The notes: generated from the letters alone by a model not told the origin. A DNA stretch of 64,000 bases from Selaginella tamariscina (GCA_003024785.1 PUQB01000775.1:1-64000); one strand, 5' to 3'; numbered from the stretch's first letter, positions 1 to 15,040 are shown. Numbers and translations are program-made.

Positions 1-1990
1 TTAATTTAACTTTACATTATTATATACATAATTAGTTTACATTTATACTAACTAAATTTAAAATTAATATTCACTATAATTATTGAATTAAGTATATTTT
101 ATTGAAAACGTATTTTATTTATAATTTATTATTATCTTTCATTGTGTAATCTATAAATTTTCTTAATATAAAACCAAATTTATAATATAATCATACTTTA
201 ATAATTTTTTCTGAATTAATTGATTAAAACTGAATATTATTAAATTATTTAGGTAGATTTAAATTAAATATAAAGCTAATTTTAAATAAAGACATAGACA
301 TAGTATAGTATAGATTATAAAACATCTCATTTATTGAATAAATATTAAAATTATTATTTTATTTATTAATAAATTTAAAACTTATTATTTAATGAACAAA
401 AGTTAAAGCAAGTTCTTTGGCACAGAGTTTCACATTTGGATGATCATTTATAAATACATATATTTAAAAGTAATCATTATAGAGATAGTATTATTTTAGG
501 TTTCCCTTTTTTAAAACTTTTATAATCTTCACTATTGTGATTAATTCTGCAATAATATATTAATAATTTTTTGAATTCTTTATGTTTTCATAAATTTGTA
601 CACGAATCATTTTTTGAAAATTATTATAGTTAATTGATTTCTTAATGAATCTCTGTAATTTTATTTATTTATTTATAATATAAAGAATATAATTTACATT
701 TGAATAAGTATAAATCTTCTAAATAATGTGGGTTCAAATAAATAATTACTCACTTAATTTACAAAGAATATAATAATGTTATTTAAGATTAAATTCGAGT
801 TTATTGCAATAATTAAGATGGTAAAAGGGTTGAAATAGCGATCTCCATTATTCCGTTCAATGTAATTTATTGTTGTTAATTATTATGAACATTACTAATT
901 ACCGGAGATTGTAGCAATAATAAACACACACACATGCACATTTAAGACTTGTTCTTTAGAATTCAGATGTAGGTAGTTCCCTGCGTGATCAAGACTTACA
1001 CAACATCATTACTATTCGAATAAGTACGCAAGCCAAATGCTAAGATAATCTTTTGAACATCATGACTTGACAAACATTCTTTACACAATGCACCACACAC
1101 ACACACACAAATATATATTAGTATATATGTAAACATATGTACATATTCATTGATATTCAATAGTTATATGTATAAAGTATGTGTATAATATAATGCATAT
1201 ATAATATTTGTGTTAATTCATTTTATTTCGAATGAAAATAAAATTTATACAAGTTTATGTAGTTTTGATTATTGTTAAATTAAAAAATATAATTTAAATG
1301 TATAATAATAATTATCATTTATTATACCTTCTATTTATTTACTTATTGAGTTCATATTATTAAAGCTAAACGCACAATCAGTAATGTATGGAATCAATTA
1401 GTATCATGGCACTTATTTGTATATAATTAATTTCTAATAATAAAATTAATGAATGCAAAGTTGCATAGACTCATAAAGAAATGATTTGTCTCATATTTAA
1501 ATTTAAAAAAACAACTTTATAAAAGCAAAATCATAATAAGAATTCAATAGGTTGAACTTTTATATTCTTGTTATAATTTATTTTATTTATTAAAACATTT
1601 AAATAAAAATGGACCAAGTGTTTTTAAATCCTTATATGTAAGAAATGTTTTTAGATAGACAGTATAAAATCAAATGATTTTACAAATCTTTGTCACTAAG
1701 ATAGATATATTAAAACAATAGTAATTTATCTTTTACTTCTCTTAAACACGTAGTGTACATAATCATTCGTCTTTAATATATTTATAACATGTTTAATTTA
1801 TATATAATGAGTGAGAGGTTGTGCATATAATAATAATACTTTTTTTATAATGTTTTTTGGCATGGGAACATCTTAAAATGTTGTTGATAATTTTTTATTT
1901 TACTTTTTAGGCATATTTAATGTTCTTATAAAACTACCTCAAAATATGTCTTAAATTGCATTTCTAAGTTCAACTCAAATTTGAAATTTA
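1..1990. other. AT-rich intergenic DNA, no gene seen
   Basis: Extremely AT-rich sequence with short CA runs (near 927 and 1090) and no open frame with protein-like composition on either strand. No terminal repeats, splice-bounded exons or known element signatures were recognised. Confidence 0.6.
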
Positions 1991-4900
1991 AAATTATTCA
2001 ATTCGGGAATTGTAAGGTCCTAGTCAAATGAACCATGTTCCTAAATTATCTACTTGCAACTTCGTATTTGCCATCATCATTCAACACTAAAATGTGCACC
2101 TTCATTATCTTTCATTGATGCAACCTCCACAACATCATCAACTTCAACTCGATCATAGCCATTTTCACTTCTAGTGCATAGTATGATCACTCAACTTTTG
2201 ACTAAAGTTGCTTTGAGTTCTATCTAGTTGTTGCCTGGTACTAACACAACTCCCCCAACCAAAGCACATTTGCAGTCCTAGTATCAGTGTTGGGCAATGT
2301 CACAACACTTGCACCTGAGCCACTCCTTCCCTATATTTCAACAATATCACCTTTGAGTACCATGTTTGAAGATGATATGGAAACTTACTTGTAACCATTT
2401 TAAGTGCAATATTAAAACCTCTCCTTGCCATTGTCGCATATGTATGAGGAATTATACAAATCTAATGCAAGATGTCATTCACTCATAGAATGCACGTGAA
2501 ATTGAATGGAAAATGTCTAGGAGCAAGAACTTGCATCTTAGTAGCCTCGTGTACAACAAGTTGAGATGAGCAATTCTGGCAATGATACCTACATAAAAAT
2601 AGTGAGATGCCTGAAAAGTAAAAGCCTCTAACACCCACTTTCTAAATTGTCTAGAAATAACACAATGAATTGTTCCATCATAGTCAACTGAAAATACATC
2701 TTGCATTTCTGTGAAACATACTTCACCTACAAGAACAAAAAACAAACACATTCAGAACAACACAATGAAATGCCCCAAAAAAAATATTACCTTCATTATA
2801 TGGATCCCGAGTGACAATAGTGTTGCCTTTTTTGAAAAAGCATCCACTCATAAAATAGTGCCTATAAGTCGTGACATCGTACTTAGTTTTAGAACCGTTA
2901 TTGGACGCCCTTTCTGCATACCAATCAGAACTCCCACTTTTTTGATTTGTTTCTTCTAGTAGTCAAACAATCTTCTCCATATATCTAGTGCTTGCTCCTC
3001 TAAATTAACCATAATCATTTGTTCTTCACATATGCCCTACTGTTATTGGACTGTCCATATTGGGGACTCACGAACTTGTCATTTAGGAGCACTTTGAAAC
3101 GTTCTAGTGGGAGCTTCCCATCTCTTTCTGCCATGGCCTCCTCCTCAAAACTTGTAAGAAAATACCTGTGCACATGAGTAAATTTTAGACTCGCAAAAAG
3201 TAAGAACAAACAAGATTAGTACCTGAAGGTGTGCCTTCGTGAATGTCATTTCCATTTGCATGTTGTTTGTCTTTATCACATTGAGGACTTTGAAGTCAAT
3301 TCAAATCCATAACACCAAGTATTAGCAGATGAACCATACTTATAAATGTCATTGCATATATGCCTCTTTCGAAAGCATGCATAAGAATTGACTGATGAAC
3401 AACAAATAGTTGAAACCAAAGAACTTCAACCACGCTACAATACTCACGCATAAGGTCCAATGTCTCCACGGTCCATCCAAAGCTTCTACTCCAATCGAAA
3501 ATAACCCTTCAACTCAGTAAGCAATAAGCTAACCGAAAGTGTTATGTGTCAAGAAGTCCATCCAAGATGTATGTGTGTACCATTGAACATAATGTTGGTG
3601 TTCCTGCGCTTTAAAAGCCTAAACGTGTAAGAGGATGATCAGGTTGAATGGCCCTTTTTACAACTTGTTATGTGGTTCAACAAAGAAGCCATTCGTGATG
3701 TCATAGTGCTTGAATACCCTTTCCTAAACTACAGAGAACGTGTTTTTATTGAACATTTTCAAAACATTTAAGCACCAGAGTGCATCACGTCGAATGTCAT
3801 ACATCCAGCAAGTTCAACTGGTAATCACATTAAAAGCCAAAGTAGAAAGTGGCTTACTGAATGAGAAATTGACTATTGCATACCCATAAATGTTGAATAC
3901 CGATGGAGGCGGCTTTCCTGTACTCCACTATCCGTTGCAGCTTCCGCTTGCAAGATGCATTCGTGGTAAATTCAAGCTTTGAATGGATGCATGAATCTCA
4001 TCAAGGCTTCTTTCTTCCGGGCTCCATTGAGTTGCAAAATATCATTGTGTTTCCAGTGGTTCCTTCCTTAGTCATAGGAGTTTTGCATTTCCTGCAAGCA
4101 GATTTCCCACCTAGTACAGAAGTTAAAGGCATCCATAAGTCGCTCAGTAAGCAAACCACAAACATTAGAAATCTAAATCCAAAAAGTACATGCAGACAGT
4201 TTCAGCAACTTGCACTGGGCTAGATGATCAGCCAGATGACAAGAAGCAGAACTCTTTGTTTGAATTTTTGGGCAGACCACCATATTCTTGTGGATGAAGT
4301 GCATACTCCACTTCCACACCCTCAACAAACAACAATATCAACTCCTTCACAAGTAGGTTGAGGAATGCATCTAGATTCCGTTCCAGCTTCGAATTCAACT
4401 TTGAATATACATGACTGGTAGAGTCATGGTTGCTGTTGAAGTGCCCTCTAGCCCAGGATTCAAAACCTTCACATTCATTGCTCCAGAACTTTTTGTTTGG
4501 TTTTTGCAGACTGAAAAGCTGTCCCAATGTAGTTGTGTCGCTAGGTTCTCCTAAGTAGCTGACGTGCTACTGAAAGTTGGATAGACAATGTGGGAACTGA
4601 ATGTTGTACATACCCTTGCCATCAGGTTGAAGAGATTGCATGCAAGCATTTGCAACTGGCCACATGCGGATGTGTTCTTCATAGGATGGACATTGAATTA
4701 GTAATTTGTATTGTTGACTTGGGTCGAAGAAAGCTTGGTACTGCCTCCAAATACTTCCCTCCCAAATTTCTAATATTCTAGGCGTGCTTCAAAAACAGCC
4801 CTACCTCTCCAAGCATCTCTTGCTCTCCATGGACGGAGATCCTCCCACCTATCTTTGATCTGAGGCACAAACGTGATGCTATGGGGATGTAGTAGAAGGA

Positions 4901-6560
4901 GACTGCACTCACTGGTGATTCCCGCTCCACAAAATGTACACTTCTCCTTGCAAACCGCACAACTTAGTCTTGGAACCCTAATCCATAACAGTAATAGATT
5001 TAAAACAGCGAAAATCTACAAAGGACAACAAACTGTATGTTAACTATACTTTGCCTCCACGATACTTTGGAATATCCATAGGATATTCGTATACCCTAGA
5101 AGTCTTGAACATTGAAGCTCTAGCTCGCAGATATCGGTTTTGTCATGCTTCAGACCTTTACTGATCTTCCAATGTCGGGATACTGTCGCATGCCGTTCCA
5201 TGAGCCAAGCCAACATACAGCACAAAACCAAGAAAGCCAAACTCCTTGTATAAAACTGGGCAACCACAAGTCGAGGGCGAAGTAGGTAAAAAATATCACC
5301 AAGGAGGAAGACCAACTCACACCACGCACACCAAGAAAGTACTGGATAATGCCCAAGCCACATGTACCAGCACCCAACCCAACCCCAAGAAGCCCACAAG
5401 TCTTTCCCCCAGAGAACACTAGGAAATGCCTAACCCACACCACCCAGTACCCAATAAAGACCTAAAAACTCCCTCAGAGCTACCCAAAACGTGATCAACC
5501 AACAAGGTTAGGCCAATGGTGAATCATCTGGAACACACACTCACCCCACCAAAGAACCACAGTAGCACCATAAAGTGCCTAACCCACCCAACAGTACCAA
5601 CTGTAGCCAACTAACAAACAAACAAACTACCATGCAGCTGAATACAACACCTTAAGAGCCGCATATCTCAAACCACATTCCACTCTTTGTAAATCGTTAA
5701 GAGTTCGTCGCCCCATTGAATGATGTCAACCAGAAAGACCACTAAATGGTGATCGCTCACTTGAAACCAAATGCAATATGAGTCAATATCGTGTTCCAGT
5801 GCTTCCTGCCAATGCAAAACAATAAAGTAAGACTCAAACACCAGTTTTTCACTTACCTGCACTCGCAATGACCAAGTCTATCACCAAAAGTGTAAGCTAG
5901 TGCGTCCTTGTGACAACATAGCACATGTCTCTCTAGCTTTGGCATTTTTAAATAAAGAAGCAGATGATCCAATGATCTGGAAGAGCTAGGCACCTTCAAT
6001 TCCCCCAATCTACCACTCCATGAAGGACAAAATACTTGAGCAAAGCTTACTTCTTTGTCCCGAATAGAGCCTATAGAATCTTAGACTACAGCACTTCTGA
6101 GATGTGACCATTGTCAAATAGGCTGCACAATCGAAATAAGGACCTCAGTGCTATGGTTTCCAAAGGGGGCATTGTTATTAATCCACTAATTTCAAAGACA
6201 ACACACTCCCTTCTCTCTTTGATGTTTTGGGGATCCTAATTTGACAAAAGATCTTCGAACTCCTCATCCAAAGGACCATCAACATTTTCACCAGAGAAGC
6301 ATGTAGTGAAAGTGTCGATCGCTTGTATGATCTGCCCCACATCCTCACCACTTCCTTAATGCATTTCAGGTTGAACAAAAATGTGGCACTTTTCTACCTC
6401 CTCAGCTTCAACATTTGCAGGTTGGAAAGTATGTGTTGCATGAAGGTGCCTATTAGAAACTAGATCTATTGAAGAATCTACCTTCCACACCATGACTTTC
6501 TATGCAGAATTCACATTGACAAACATAGCTTGAGCTGGATCAACATGTTTTAGTATGTGG
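1990..6560 (-). pseudogene. Decayed minus-strand coding relic, family unknown
   Basis: This stretch has clearly higher GC than its flanks. On the minus strand it gives successive protein-like but stop-interrupted segments, for example 4228-4527 (99 aa, Glu/Leu-rich, with 'EVEYALHPQEYGGLPKNS'), 3015-3209 ('AERDGKLPLERFKVLLND') and 5668-5868. Near 6180-6400 another frame reads 'GENVDGPLDEEFEDLL'. The pieces are in different frames and separated by stops, so no intact protein can be made. No family is recognised. Composition and the divergent partner at 6.9-8.1 kb suggest a host gene or a large DNA transposon that has lost function. Boundaries are approximate. Confidence 0.35.
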
Positions 6561-6899
6561 CTTTCGCTGTTGATGCCATTGCCAGGCACTCCTAGTCACT
6601 TGTTTCCCGTCGACAATGTATCTCTCTGCTTATTAGTCATTTTGAGTAAAGCCATGAGTTTTAAGTTTTAGTGGTGTTCTTGTGTAGATCATAGATGCTA
6701 ATGAAGGCTAGCTAGTTTATTAACCAATGGATGCTTGGCGTCATTTCAAGATATGCAATTTGGTATTTGCCACATTCACAAACCGTTATTCAATGCAAAA
6801 ATTCTGCTTAAACTTTAGAATTTGCATGTAGTGTTTTTGTTTCTAATCATATTGGTGTTTAGGGTTGTAGCTTTTCAATGTAAACAAGGTTTTAATTTG

Positions 6900-8090
6900 C
6901 TTCTTTTGTTTTCTTAATCATTGGGCACGCAGACTTATGAATTTGCTAGCAATGGACATGGATGAGTTGGGCGATTTTCTCAACTCAAAGTTTGGTGTTG
7001 CATCTGGCATTAATTTCAAGGACTTGGTGCACGATGAGAAGATAGATGGCCGTGAAATCATGGGGCTTGGCACATTTGACTAGGTGGCTTTGGGGCTAAA
7101 TGTGGTATTGCTAGAGCTATTGTGCACATGGTAGGCACTGCCAAAAATGCCGACAATCCCTCTACAAACCCTACTTCGGTTGAAGGCGTAGAGATCATAT
7201 TGAAGTTCATCCTCCAACTGGTGAGAACAAAACAGCCAAGGGGTAGCGGTGACAAAGCATTTCATCAGGCTAGGGTTTTGACAGCAACAGAAACAAAGGG
7301 CCAAAGGTTGTTTCTGCAAAGGAAATGTGAGAAGCTTTGAGGGCTGAGTTCCCCAACTTCTGGGTTGCAAAGTTTAAAAGGAAGAATGCTTCCAAGTATC
7401 TTGCCAAGTGGACAAAGATAGTAAATCGGCTTTATGGTGTAGATTGCTTGGCAAAACTTGCACGCATGTAGAGAAAGAATTAGGACTGAAGTTGACAAGT
7501 ATGAGGCATTCTATAACACAGAAGATACAACACTTGAAGAAGATGGTGAGCTTGATAGGAACTATGATTGGGATAGTTCCATTGTTGACTTATATGCTTA
7601 TGGTCGGATTTTGAGAGCTAGAGACAACCATTTCTTCAAGTATCTACATGATGCCCATTTGACAAAGATTAAGAAAGGAAGGTAAGTGACTCCTTTTACT
7701 TTAGACTTGTTTTGTTATGTTTTTTTTACATGTCGCCTACTCATAAGTTGGAATAGTGGTTGTTCTAAGGGGAAGAAGAAAATTCTTAAGCTGCTTCAAC
7801 TAAAAATACTAAGTGCCGATACATGTGTCATGGTGGCTTGATTATACTTCAATGATTCTTGACTAAAAATACATTATTTTACTTGAAGCTAATGGCCGCC
7901 ATGTTTTTAGAGACACATGTATCGGCACTCTCCCTAAAGGCTACATATAACAAGCGAGAGGGATCGAAGTTTTTTGCAATTTTTTGCATCGATGAAGTAC
8001 TTGAAGGCACTACAGCATATCCTCAGCCGAGCAATCAAAAAAGGTGTTTGAAGATTCGTGGAGATGCATGGGAGACCAAATGATTTGATC
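6900..8090 (+). pseudogene. Decayed plus-strand relic with SAM-like segment
   Basis: Begins after a possible acceptor (gcag near 6930). An ATG at 6952 opens 43 codons up to a TAG at 7081-7083, including 'MDMDELGDFLNSKFG', 'INFKDLVHDEKIDG' and 'EIMGLGTFD'. This pattern resembles the helices of a SAM domain, but the similarity is judged by eye only. Downstream, in other frames, come 7458-7685 (ending 'LTKIKKGR' before a good GTAAGT donor at 7683) and 7859-8083 (ends 'KRCLKIRGDAWETK'). Frame changes and stops indicate a pseudogene, or exons of a gene whose splicing cannot be resolved here. It diverges from the minus-strand relic to its left. Confidence 0.35.
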
Positions 8091-11000
8091 TTCAATGTTT
8101 GTGTTTGCAAGCCTCAGTGGGGAGTACTTTCAAGAACACTTTAAATACTATTTATGGAGCACTACTAATGTACTTTTATGTGACAATTACTAACCACTAT
8201 TTTAATCAGTCTCGAAAGCCATCTCAATACACATAATGAAAACTAGTTATTACTATTACTTTATTCAATATAACATCTTTACTATATAGAACATCATATT
8301 AGTAGCATAAGATTAACTATTTATTTCACATTGACAATATCGTAATTGATATCATAAAATATTGCATGATTATGTTCGCATGATAGTTAATATTCTTACC
8401 ACTAATACCATCATTAATATTTTCGCTTTAATTCCTCTGATTGAATACATTTCTTAATTCGCTATCAACTTCATTAACTTTATCATTTCATATGAAATAT
8501 TTATGTCATGTTAAATGCCTCTTTCAAAGAACATTATGTAAATCACTACATAGTCACTCTTGAAACCAATTAATTTCACTCTTAAAATATCGCTACAAAA
8601 TACAGATTAAACAACTCACAAAATCCCTCAATTGAATAGTGAAAAACATTGACATTTTTCTCATGCACGACCATGTTGATTCTTGAGTGGCTTTCACATT
8701 GAAAGCCTCGATATTTGGCTTGTTGTGTTACTCTTATATTTATATTCAAATATTAATAATATTTTACATATAAGTATTTAAAATACAAAATACAAAATAT
8801 AGTTATAAAAGAATGACATATACGTCTTAATAAAATCAAATAAGATATTATAGTTTATATTTATAAGTGACTAATATTAATATTTTTGTATATTAAATTT
8901 AAACTTAATAATATAAGCTTTGTTAAACATTTACTACATTAAATATCAACCCCTGTATAACCCAGGGTAAGAAACAAGGTTAAGAATTGTATACAAACAT
9001 GAAGTAAAATAATGTTAGAACTTGTATGACAATATTGAATCATTAAGTATAAAAAGATGCATCTTGTTGTTATTTTGTGAATAATTCATTGCATGATTAT
9101 TATTACAATCAAGGAAATTACCCTTACACAATGGATCCTAGTTAAAATTATTAAATAAAATCATTTCATTCTTAAAAAGGAATTGTAAATGAAATACCCA
9201 ATTATTTAATCAATCTAGTGCGTAGTTATATGACTTTTTTTATATGTAAATGGCTCATTTTCCATAAGTAAATTACATAACTTTACTTAGGTGTTTATTT
9301 TTTTATTTTTAAATTTACATACATACCATATCAACATGAAAAAACCATAAAACAAAACCATAATATGTTATATCAATTTATAAAAGTGTACATGTAGTTT
9401 TTTATAACTTTAGATTTCTAATTTTAATTTAAATAAAGAAATGATAAATATTATTAATGTTGAATATGAAATAAGAGTAATATCTTTAATTATTAATTGA
9501 TTTAAAATTATATTAGTTTTTAAATGCATATGTATATACAAATTAAACTCTATTTTAAATCACAAAATCAGCTTTAATAAATAGGCTTTCATAAGCATGT
9601 CACTTGTATAGTTGGTAAACATGTAATTTGACTATTACTAATTGTTATATATATTTCATTATAAAATAAATATAATTTAAAAATCAATTTATAATTTATT
9701 TATTACTCATATTTTCATATACATACATTAATAAGTTGTTACCTTTGAAATTCATTATTTTAAATAAAAATTAGAAATAAAGTTATAAAAGATTACATGT
9801 ACGATTTATAAATTTAATAAATTATTGTGGTTCTTGTGTTATGTTTGTTTAATGTTAATACATTTTGTATGTAGATTTAAAATTAAATAAATGAAATCAA
9901 CTTTTGAAAGATAAACCTACCTCATTCCCAAAGCACATGTTATTTTAAGGATTAAATCATTAAATGAAAACATCTCATTTATAGAGTGCAAAATACCATG
10001 CTAGTTGTTCTAAATAACATATTGGTTCTAATCTTTAAATATTACTAATATGGTTTAATAATAAAATTTAAAACTAAAATTATGTCATCTGCTAGTTACT
10101 AATGTCGAAAAGGCTTTCTCAAATGAGAACATCTTGTTTTATAAAATATTTTTTTTAATAAAAAAGAAAATTTCTTCACATTAATCAAAATAATGTATTT
10201 TTAATCTCATTTTAAAAAACAAAAGCACCATGAGATCAACAAATCTCGCATGTGGAAAGGAATATTTGGATATGCTCGTCAACAATAAAGGGATCTAAAA
10301 AAAAGATACTTCTACTATGCTTTTAATAGAAATCAATTATATTAAGATAATGAAATAATATTTACCTTTGTGCCATTATGGAGTTTGTGTAATGTGGAAT
10401 ACAACATGAACATGGTAAAAGTAATTAAGATGAGAACAAACCCAATGGCGAATTCAACCCAATAGCAAAATTAAAAACTCAAATAATAGATAGTCTAATT
10501 TATAAAAAAATTAAAACTCCAATAATGAGAAAACCCAATCAATGAATCAATAAAAAAACTAATAAGTGATAAAAGGAAATGTATAGAATATGCATTGAAA
10601 ATTTCTTGAAAACTCAATAATGTAGGAAAGCCCCAATGTAAGGAAACCACAATAGTGGCAAGCCTTAACAATGGTTCACAAATCCTAGTCAAATTTCGAG
10701 GCACCATGTGTGCAAAGATGTGTCCAAACTCATGTGTAAGCATGTGTCCAAATTAACATAATGTAAAATTATCAAAATAATTTAGAATAATTCACACATC
10801 AAAAACAAGATGTGGAAACTAAATGGCTAGCGATCGATGTGATGGCCAATAGCACCAAAATTGATAAGATGACATAATAGTTGAAAGCACTACAATTTAC
10901 ATAATAATGATTAAGATATATAAGTACTGACAATATTGAATTGTTAAATAAATTAAAGTACAACAAAGAGAAATAGACTTTAATCATATAAAATAAACAT

Positions 11001-14000
11001 GACATGAAAGAATTATATAAACAAACATATTAAATATCGATGAGTTGTCAAAATATAATTCATTGAGCTGTAAGATTGATAAACTTAAAATCTAGAGTGT
11101 TGATGAACAAACGACAATTACATTTGAATTTAAATAAACATAATATCGACAAACACAAAAAATTCTATATATAAGTAGTTACATTATTTTGAACATATTG
11201 AAAACAATGTTCATTATGCTTAATCTTATAAAACAATAAACTTATATGCAATAACAATATAGTTTCTTGTTCAATCCCTGTTCTTCAACAACATTTTACA
11301 TAAAAACAAACTATAGTCATTGGCAACATTATATAACTTATATTTAATTAAATATTCATTCTTTTGTTAATATTTGCATAGAACAAGACTCATTGTGATT
11401 CAAATCACATAAAGAATATTTCCTTATGATAATATTATTTAATAAAAGGATATTATATTGTAAATATACATGCATCCAATACGAGATATTATATTGTAAA
11501 TATATACATGCATCCAATACGAGAATAGTCTCGTCGATCGTTAAAAAAACACTCTTAAATTCAAAATTGTATAACTCTAACTAACTTATTAACAAGAACT
11601 ATCTCATTACACCATTTATTTTGGTTTGATGAAATTAATGTCATTTAACATATGAATATGAAACTTCATTCCATTTAAAAGACATTATTAACCTAAATAA
11701 GGTATAACAAAAATAATCTTGTTAGCCTATTTGAGTTCTTGATGAGAACAATCTCGTAAATGATTTGCCACAAAATTTATATTAAACAATTTCAAACGCA
11801 ATCTTAACCCGAAACAATAACATTTTACGGAATTGACTTTGTGGAATTGACTCATTATGGTGGAGTGGTAGCGAGTGATAACATTGTATCTCTAGATCCT
11901 CTATAAGAAATGTCATTGTTTACCTTTGACATACAACAAAACTTATATAGAAGTTTTGCAAGTCTTTCCCACTATAAACCAAATTGATTCCAACTGCATC
12001 ACAAATGTCTTGTTGGTTGGCCTTTATTTGGGTTGAGAGTACTTGAGTCTCCTCGAAGTCGAAGATAACATTTGAGAACAACGTGCAAGGTCACATGGCT
12101 AATTCTCTCATTGAGATTCACATAAAAAGTACATGGGTAGGCATTGAGGTGGTGCTACTTGGTGAACATGATGCATCAATTGCTAATGGGATTATAAGTT
12201 TCACATTCAAATGGCTCAATTAAAGACTAATTCTTAGTTGGTTTGAAATTGTTATTTCATTAACAATTGTGCATGATATACACTTAAACTTTTAAGTGGA
12301 AGACTTATGCAATGGCATATAAGTAAGGTTGTGTTCATATCTGGCATTAGTGAACTTCTGCAAAGGGATGAATTATATGTCAAAATAAACATAAAATGGT
12401 TCGACACCAAGCAAAAGTTTTCTTGTATAAAGCCAATCAAGCAAGAAGATGCATTGTTAACTATTAATACGTTAAATGCCAAACAGACGATAAAGATGGT
12501 TAATATTATACATGGATAAAGACAATGTGAATTAACAATCTTGCCAAACAAGCTTTCATGTCTTATTTATAAAGATTGCACATCAAAAGTGAGATTGATT
12601 TTGTTTATTGAAGATGCATGAAAATAATTCATACATAAATAAAAAGAGCTTCAATGACTAACTTTGTAATAAATATAATTCTTCTTCTTAAAGGAAAAAT
12701 ACATAATAAGTGTTACAAGAAAGCTTTAATGTCTAAATTATTAAAAATATATTATTTTGCTCCTTATAGAAAACACAATAAACTAGTCACTTATCTTAAT
12801 AAACGCATGAAGAGAGTGGCTTATAATAATTATTTTATAGCTATTTCATAGTTAATTCATTTCAATTTTATTTAGTTCAATCAATTAAAAGCTAATTAAT
12901 AAGTATATTCAAGAATATTTTATGAATATCCTCAATATTTATGTTAATTTTAATTTTTAATTCATTTAAAATATAATCTCAATTTTTCCATTTTTGTCAT
13001 ATTTTGCCACTATTGATATATGGCTTAACAAAGAATAAAAAAATGCAAAATATTAATTTATACAATAATAATTTAGTTTTGTATTATCTAGATAAACATC
13101 ATAACATTGAGTTGGAAATGCAAAAGAAAAAATATTGGAAATACAAGGGAAAATTCTGGACAAATGTATGAGTCAAAATATTAATTTTAATAAAAATAAT
13201 AAAAAGAATTAATGCTTATTTCTTACATTATTTAATCGAATTAGGTATCATAATTTATACAAAAAGAAAAAAAGAAGGAAGTTGAATATTCATTTTAGAC
13301 TAAAAAAAGTGAGTTGGAAACGTAAAGGAAAAAAGTTTTAGAAATAAAAAAAATAAGGGGCCTAAATTTAATGTATAATATTAATAGTTTTTTATATTAT
13401 TTACGCAAACAATAATGAAACTGACTATCTTTTTAAAATATATTTTTCTTCTAAAAAAGTTGTCCAATTTAAAGCTATAAAAGCTAAAAAAATTATTTAA
13501 AAGTCAATACAGTATTTATATAAAGTTTTCACTATAATAATTTTAATTAATCTCATTTTTAACATATGTCACAAGATTTAACCATATATAATTGGATAAT
13601 ATGCTCTTCTAGACTAAGTGTTGATGTTCTGACTTCCACCTCCAATAATTTGATCTAACCTTCAAATTTTGGAATTTCCATTGAAGAAGTTGCGTAGGAA
13701 AATCATTTTAAACATGAATATCCTTTGGATATGTTATGAATACCCTTTGGATATTTACGAATACGTCTCTAATAATGCTACCACTGTCACCTCATTGTTG
13801 AAATTAGATGAGGATGAGCATCTAGCTAGGTAGTTGTATGCACTTTACGAATTCCCGGGTCTGGGCCTTTATCGACACGTGCTTACCAAGAACATTGGTC
13901 AGATAATACACACACACACGCACACGCTCCAGGATAAGATGGCAAACGTCGGCATTTAGTGGGTCGGTGAACACAAATCAACACTCGACAAGCGGAACAA

Positions 14001-14900
14001 ACTGAGTGTTAAATGTATAATTGAGCATATTCTTGAATATATCTCACATCTGGGAGGTACTGGATAAGATGGAATTATGAGTGTGGAAAGCTATTGTGCT
14101 GCTTTTCTCTCACTTAATAACACATATACACTTTCGGGAATCGAACTTATTGTTTTTAAGATTGCAACCAATTGTGTATGGATACGTATCACTGTTTGTT
14201 AAGGTCTGAGACCATTCCAGAACCTCCAAGTTTCATATAATATGTCAGTTAAATTCATACACCTGACATTACACCCCCGTTTATAGCTATTATATATGTA
14301 ATGCGTGTCAATTATAGCTTATATCTCAGTATAACGCACACACTTCAAACATTCGTTGTATATGAAGTGTTAATCCTTAACATTCTAACGTATGTATGTA
14401 CATGGTATACGTACGTGTACGTACACGAATGCTAGTTTAGGGTTCTTTTGCGAACTTTCTCGCTGGCAGATCAATGACGAACTTACGCAGACACTTCCTT
14501 AAGTGCTCCCCAGACCGCTTTCAGACTATATTAACCACTGTTTTAATTAGGAAAAGGCCTTCCTCGTGCTCATCAATTCATATTAAGTAAGAAATTAGGC
14601 TGTAAATCTAAAAGATTCGTTAATTGTGGTAAAACAAGAGTTAGCGTGTATTGCTTGCTATTGACTTAAGACGGACGTGAATTCATTTCATTATTCATAT
14701 AAGCGAAATGGGAATAGTCTAAATTTGTGAATATTTAAAATTCGGTCAGTCCCGGTCAATATTCCCTTAGATGTTGTACACATCATGAAGGGTAGAAATT
14801 CAAAAGATTTCAACGCAGGCTTCCCTGACGGAACTGAATATATTTTAATACTATTCTATATATAAGTTACGTGTAGGTAGTCACATATTAACCATTTAAA
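8091..14900. other. AT-rich intergenic DNA, no supportable gene
   Basis: Nearly 7 kb, mostly A/T, with many short open frames of biased composition (Ile, Asn, Lys, Tyr, Phe) that look random. A slightly GC-richer patch at about 11.83-12.25 kb holds a 42-codon frame from 12,097 ('MANSLIEIHIKSTWVGIEVV') that is too short to call. A second patch at 13.62-14.55 kb shows no protein-like frame. One short tandem repeat (11,449-11,522) is listed separately. Confidence 0.5.
11449..11522. repeat. Two-copy tandem repeat, 36-38 bp unit
   Basis: The unit beginning gatattatattgtaaat and ending gcatccaatacga occurs twice head-to-tail (11,449-11,484 and 11,485-11,522). The second copy has an extra TA. It is a simple local duplication. 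Confidence 0.85.
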
Positions 14901-14978
14901 ATGTTACACAAGTTTAATCTAGATGAATCTTGGAATGAGCTCTGTACCTTTAGGATTAAAAATAATCAGAAGATCTCC

Positions 14979-15040
14979 CACTCTTTCTACGCTCTACGGT
15001 CTCCGTATTCACTCTTTCTACGCTCTACGGTCTCCGTATT
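14979..15040. repeat. Perfect two-copy tandem repeat, 31 bp unit
   Basis: The unit cactctttctacgctctacg... (31 bp) is present twice without mismatch at 14,979-15,009 and 15,010-15,040, followed by a partial third (cactct). It lies 48-109 bp upstream of the TATA-like motif of the membrane/helix gene at 15.2 kb, so it could affect that promoter. It is absent from the promoters of the two related copies. Confidence 0.9.

Noticed and set aside
10495-10743. HEFGH in an 82-codon minus-strand frame as a zinc protease motif
   Set aside because: HExxH alone is common by chance. The frame is short, ends in low-complexity hydrophobic sequence, has no third ligand or family context and lies in AT-rich non-coding DNA.
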